Positions 60,796 through 64,000 of a stretch of DNA of 64,000 nucleotides are shown here, in pieces. Under the pieces are notes generated by a model, which had not been told where the DNA came from, did not search any database, and worked only from the letters and a program-made list of their open reading frames with translations. This DNA comes from Amanita rubescens (taxonomy: Eukaryota > Basidiomycota > Agaricomycetes > Agaricales > Amanitaceae), in the NCBI GenBank assembly GCA_015039365.1, contig WION01000001.1, forward strand, positions 1,116,001 through 1,180,000, read 5' to 3'. The number at the start of each line of letters is the position of its first letter. The stretch's first letter is position 1. The translations under genes and the position numbers were made by a program.

Positions 60796-61109
60796 GGTAA
60801 AGAACGTGAAGGCGGGCAGTAAAATTGATGAAGGCCTACACAATTATCGAAATAGTGCAGGATAAAACGATTGTAACTGCTTACGTAAACAGATCCTGTG
60901 CTAGAGGCTACAGGAGACTGGAAAGTAATGGATTATGGTGGCAAGGAAGAGCAACCAGTTGTGAGATGGAGAACAGAGTTGTCTATGTACAGCCCGACCT
61001 CCCCGCCCATGTATTCCTCGTGTGAACACCTTTCCCCCGCGTGTTGTTCATTTACTAAATCAAGTCAAGGCTGCTCCACCTTAGTTTTGCCCCGGCGCGG
61101 CTGATAGTT
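60796..61109. other. Intergenic region, no gene seen
   Basis: About 310 bp between the 3' end of the ETF-QO gene and the start of the membrane-protein gene. It presumably holds the promoter of the latter. Nothing else recognised. Confidence 0.5.
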
Positions 61110-63331
61110 TCACGTACTGTATTTAGGCCCTCCTCCGCCCTCGGGCACCGTCCAGGTAATATCCTGTGTGGGCACCTTGATATCACACAGCTTGCAATGT
61201 ATACAATTCTGATCGAAACATTAGCCATTCTCGAGGATATCAAAAGGGCGGCACAAACCTGTGAATTGATTACCAACTTCTTCCCGGCCCAACCGTCATT
61301 CTCGGAACTCTCGGTCTGATGGTCCCGCGTCAAAATTACGGGATAAAACAAATGGGAATCACGCACTTCGACATATTCGTAAACACCTGCTGGACAAGCT
61401 CGGCCTAGAAGCCCCGCGTATTCTTCAACATTCGCACGGACGTGGGCCTGCCTCGCTTGCCTTTCCCTTTCCATGATTTGCTGCGCATCTAGGGCATCAT
61501 CCACCGCAGTAACAGCAGATACGCCAGCACCGATGGATACTGGAAGATTGTCCTTCCCAGCTAATGCGTCCATGTAGCTTTTCATCTTAACAACCCGTAA
61601 GTGCACTGGCTGGTCTTCGGCATGATTAGTCCCCGTAAGCGTAATGCTTGTCATCAAATCGGTTGATAGTGGTGGCTCAAATGGCGGATATTCAATGGGC
61701 CCGTGCAATCTTGCAGACTCGGTATGCGACGCGTCCAGTGTTTCTCCATTCTTATGACGCAATGAGTTATTAATACTCGATCATCATCGTGTAAAAACAT
61801 ACCTTGAAAGGCTCATTGCCATCCGCATGGTGTTTGAATGTCCAAGGAACTCGACCTCTCAACAGCAGGGAATCGATGCCAGAATAGAGAACACCACCCC
61901 ACAAGCCAAGTTCGGTGTTAAAGGAGGGCCTCAAGTTGCGAACCTCGTAGAGTTCCTTCCAAACCCATGACTCTCGCAACGACTTGTCGTATGTAGACAT
62001 GTCCGCCGCTTCATTTTCTTGTTTGCCGACAACAGCGTCGTAGGCTGCCTCTGCCGCGAGCATACCGCTCTTCATAGCATTGTGAGTCCCTTTAATCTTG
62101 GCCACATTGACGAAACCAGCTGCACACCCAATCAAAGCCCCTCCAGGGAAATTGAGCTTCGGTATGGACTGAAGGCCTCCTTCGTTGAGAACTCGTGCAC
62201 CATAGGCGAGGCGTTCAGCCGAGGGAGAAGATAACAAATTCCGAAAGTATGGATGATGTTTCATGCGCTATGCATGCCGGAGGCTCAGGGAAAAAGGTGA
62301 TGACGAATAGCTGAGTCTCACCTGAAATTCTCGATAGGGAGACAGATACGGATTTTTGTAGTCAAGAGCAATAACGATACCCAAGCTGACCAAACCGCCA
62401 TCCATATGATATACCCAACCTCCACCATATGTGCTTTTATCGAGGGGCCAACCAAGGGTGTGAATAACCTCGCCGGCACGATATTTTTCAGGGTCAACTC
62501 TCCAAACTTCTTTTAACCCTATGGCATAAGTTTGGGGCTGAGCTTCCTTCCTGAGTTGATACCGCGCAATAGCCATTTTGGAAAGACTCCCGTGAGCACC
62601 CTCGGCCAACAACGTAGCCTTGGACCGGAACGCCATTCCGGGTTCGAAAGAAGATTTCATACGGAAATCTCGCGTCAAGCCTACTTCATTCGTCACGACG
62701 CCTTGTACACTCCTCGTTTTGTTTCCCCACGGATCATAGGAGTCCTCTTCAGGACTATAAAGTAGTTGTGCGCCTGCGAAACCTGGGTATATTTCTACTC
62801 CATATTCGTTCTCGGCGATGGAGGCAAGCCAACGTGTAAATGCGGACAAGGAAAGAATGTAATTTCCATCGTTCCCCATTTGCGGTGGATGTGGAATAGG
62901 CAATGCATGTTGCTGAGTTAGGAATAGCATGCGTGAATTTGTTGCCGGTTGAGTCATGGGATGGCCAGGCAATGCTTGCCAGTCCGGCAAGAGCTCATTG
63001 AGAGCCCTAGGCTCAATGACAGCGCCAGAGAGGATATGGGAACCTTTTAGAGAAGTGAAAAATCAGATTCGAAACGGAAAACATGGTGCTCACCAACTTC
63101 CCCGCCTTTTTCGAGAACGACGACTCTAATCTCGTTACCTTTCTCGCGTTCTAGTTGTTTTAAACGAATGGCAGCGCTGAGACCAGCGGGCCCACCACCG
63201 ACAATACAAACGTCGACCTCATCTTCGGCTCTCTCTATGGATTTCGGGTTGTAAACGTCAGAGGAAGATGAGAAAGATCTGATCGTGCTGGACCTGAACC
63301 TCAGAGGAAAGGCTCGTCTGCAGCACAACAT
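61110..63331 (-). CDS. Electron transfer flavoprotein-ubiquinone oxidoreductase, mitochondrial
   Basis: Passes electrons from ETF to ubiquinone in the inner membrane. Exons 63094-63331, 62322-63043, 61803-62267, 61259-61750 and 61110-61208 give 671 residues. A Ser/Arg-rich presequence leads to the FAD site [16 protein letters not shown]. Then [63 protein letters not shown] and the C-terminal 4Fe-4S ligands in [11 protein letters not shown] and [10 protein letters not shown]. An extra segment of about 60 residues precedes [14 protein letters not shown]. All introns are GT-AG and phases agree. Confidence 0.95.
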
Positions 63332-63455
63332 GATCGCTCTCCCGGTAATTGACCCGGTTCACACGTGATTGAATTATGCTGCTCTTTACATTTTACGTCC
63401 GTAAATTACACTCCTCGTTTATACCGTAAAGTTATCCGTCAAATACGTCTAGATA

Positions 63456-63963
63456 TCATGAGAGTGCAGCAATTAACTTGAAGAATGCTAAGATGCATCC
63501 TCCAGATATTATTGGAAGCGTCAAATTGTCATCCAGAGAACCAAGGTCTAAAACTGGTGGTCAGTCCAAATTCAAAAAATACTTGACAAAGTACGTACCC
63601 AGAGCCTCAGCGACTCCGCTCACTAGTCCTGCCACAATACCGATAGCTCCTAGTCCTAGCCAGCCCCTTGTAGCTCCGACAACGGAACTTTCCATACCAA
63701 GCCAATTCAGGAGCGATGACGTCCCAGGAACGCCATTTTGCCACGTCCACGATAAGCTGGCTCCATTATGTCTCAGCGGAGCAATCCAGCCCCAGAACAT
63801 AACGGCTACACAGGCACCTGTAGCGGATGCGGCTATGAATCCAGCCATGGACTTTCTGGGAGCCAATGGAAGTCGGAGGAGAGGTAATCGGCGGGGCAAA
63901 GAAGGTGTGAGATGTCCAAACATCCGCCCGAACGTCGACGCCGCGGTATCGGCCCATGACAAA
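63456..63963 (-). CDS. Dgk1-like CTP-dependent diacylglycerol kinase (5' part outside window)
   Basis: ER membrane enzyme that makes phosphatidate from diacylglycerol with CTP. Exons 63599-63963 and 63456-63547; the upstream acceptor at 63964-63966 shows that more exons lie to the right of the window. Landmarks: SWADTAASTFGR, RLPLAPRKSMAGFIAASATG, a hydrophobic helix, GAIGIVAGLVSGVAEAL, and across the intron DLGSLDDNLTLPIISGG. The Asp/Arg pattern WADTAAS and APRKS is typical of the cytidylyltransferase-like kinase family (Dgk1/Sec59). Confidence 0.9.
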
Positions 63964-64000
63964 CTGAAACGAAGATGAGAATGAGTGAATTAAGGTAACG

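Noticed and set aside
63478..63978. 166-codon plus-strand frame at the right edge
   Set aside because: It is the reverse of the Dgk1-like gene, whose motifs and splice sites are clear on the minus strand.

Overview
This window looks like nuclear DNA of a filamentous basidiomycete, most likely a mushroom-forming Agaricomycete. The genes are packed with short introns of about 45-60 nt. The gene set matches such genomes, including small proteins I know only from that group (a YDAD-motif protein, a protein with a Cys-rich RGGCIPCP tail, a Ser/Thr-rich single-pass membrane protein). I rebuilt about 32 protein genes and two intron-containing tRNA genes by joining exons whose splice phase and protein similarity agree. 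Most genes have 3-15 exons and Argonaute has 27. No database was searched, so names rest on recognised motifs and remembered family sequences.

Layout. 0-16 kb: Mn superoxide dismutase (cut by the left edge), a YDAD-motif protein with a 51-bp tandem repeat, a CaM kinase, mitochondrial ferredoxin, alanine aminotransferase back-to-back with U3 snoRNP protein Rrp9, a penta-EF-hand protein, a CCC1-type metal transporter, delta-12 fatty acid desaturase and a hotdog thioesterase. 17-28 kb: zuotin, exportin Cse1, a small Cys-rich protein, a sucrose/alpha-glucoside-type transporter, a PQ-loop membrane protein and tRNA-Gln. 28-41 kb: a low-complexity membrane protein, URC4 back-to-back with CDC20, a small Cys-tailed protein, an F-box recyclin with a CAAX end, a conserved unknown, and proteasome subunit Pre1 back-to-back with a second thioesterase. 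41-50 kb: an unknown protein, Argonaute directly followed by lariat debranching enzyme DBR1, and a C2H2 transcription factor. 50-64 kb: a two-exon unknown, a gene-poor 2.6-kb stretch, a coiled-coil protein, an SR-protein kinase, a putative secreted protein, tRNA-Ser, a Ser/Thr-rich membrane protein, ETF-ubiquinone oxidoreductase and a Dgk1-type kinase cut by the right edge.

Most of this is housekeeping biology without an operon-like logic. The most interesting signals concern splicing and RNA silencing. About 11 of roughly 177 modelled introns begin with GC instead of GT. Argonaute and DBR1 are tandem neighbours. Argonaute also appears to contain a 3-nt exon and a stop codon that forms its own exon. 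Three conserved genes (ferredoxin, RRP9, Argonaute) each carry one extra base that breaks the frame. These may be assembly errors or real lesions.
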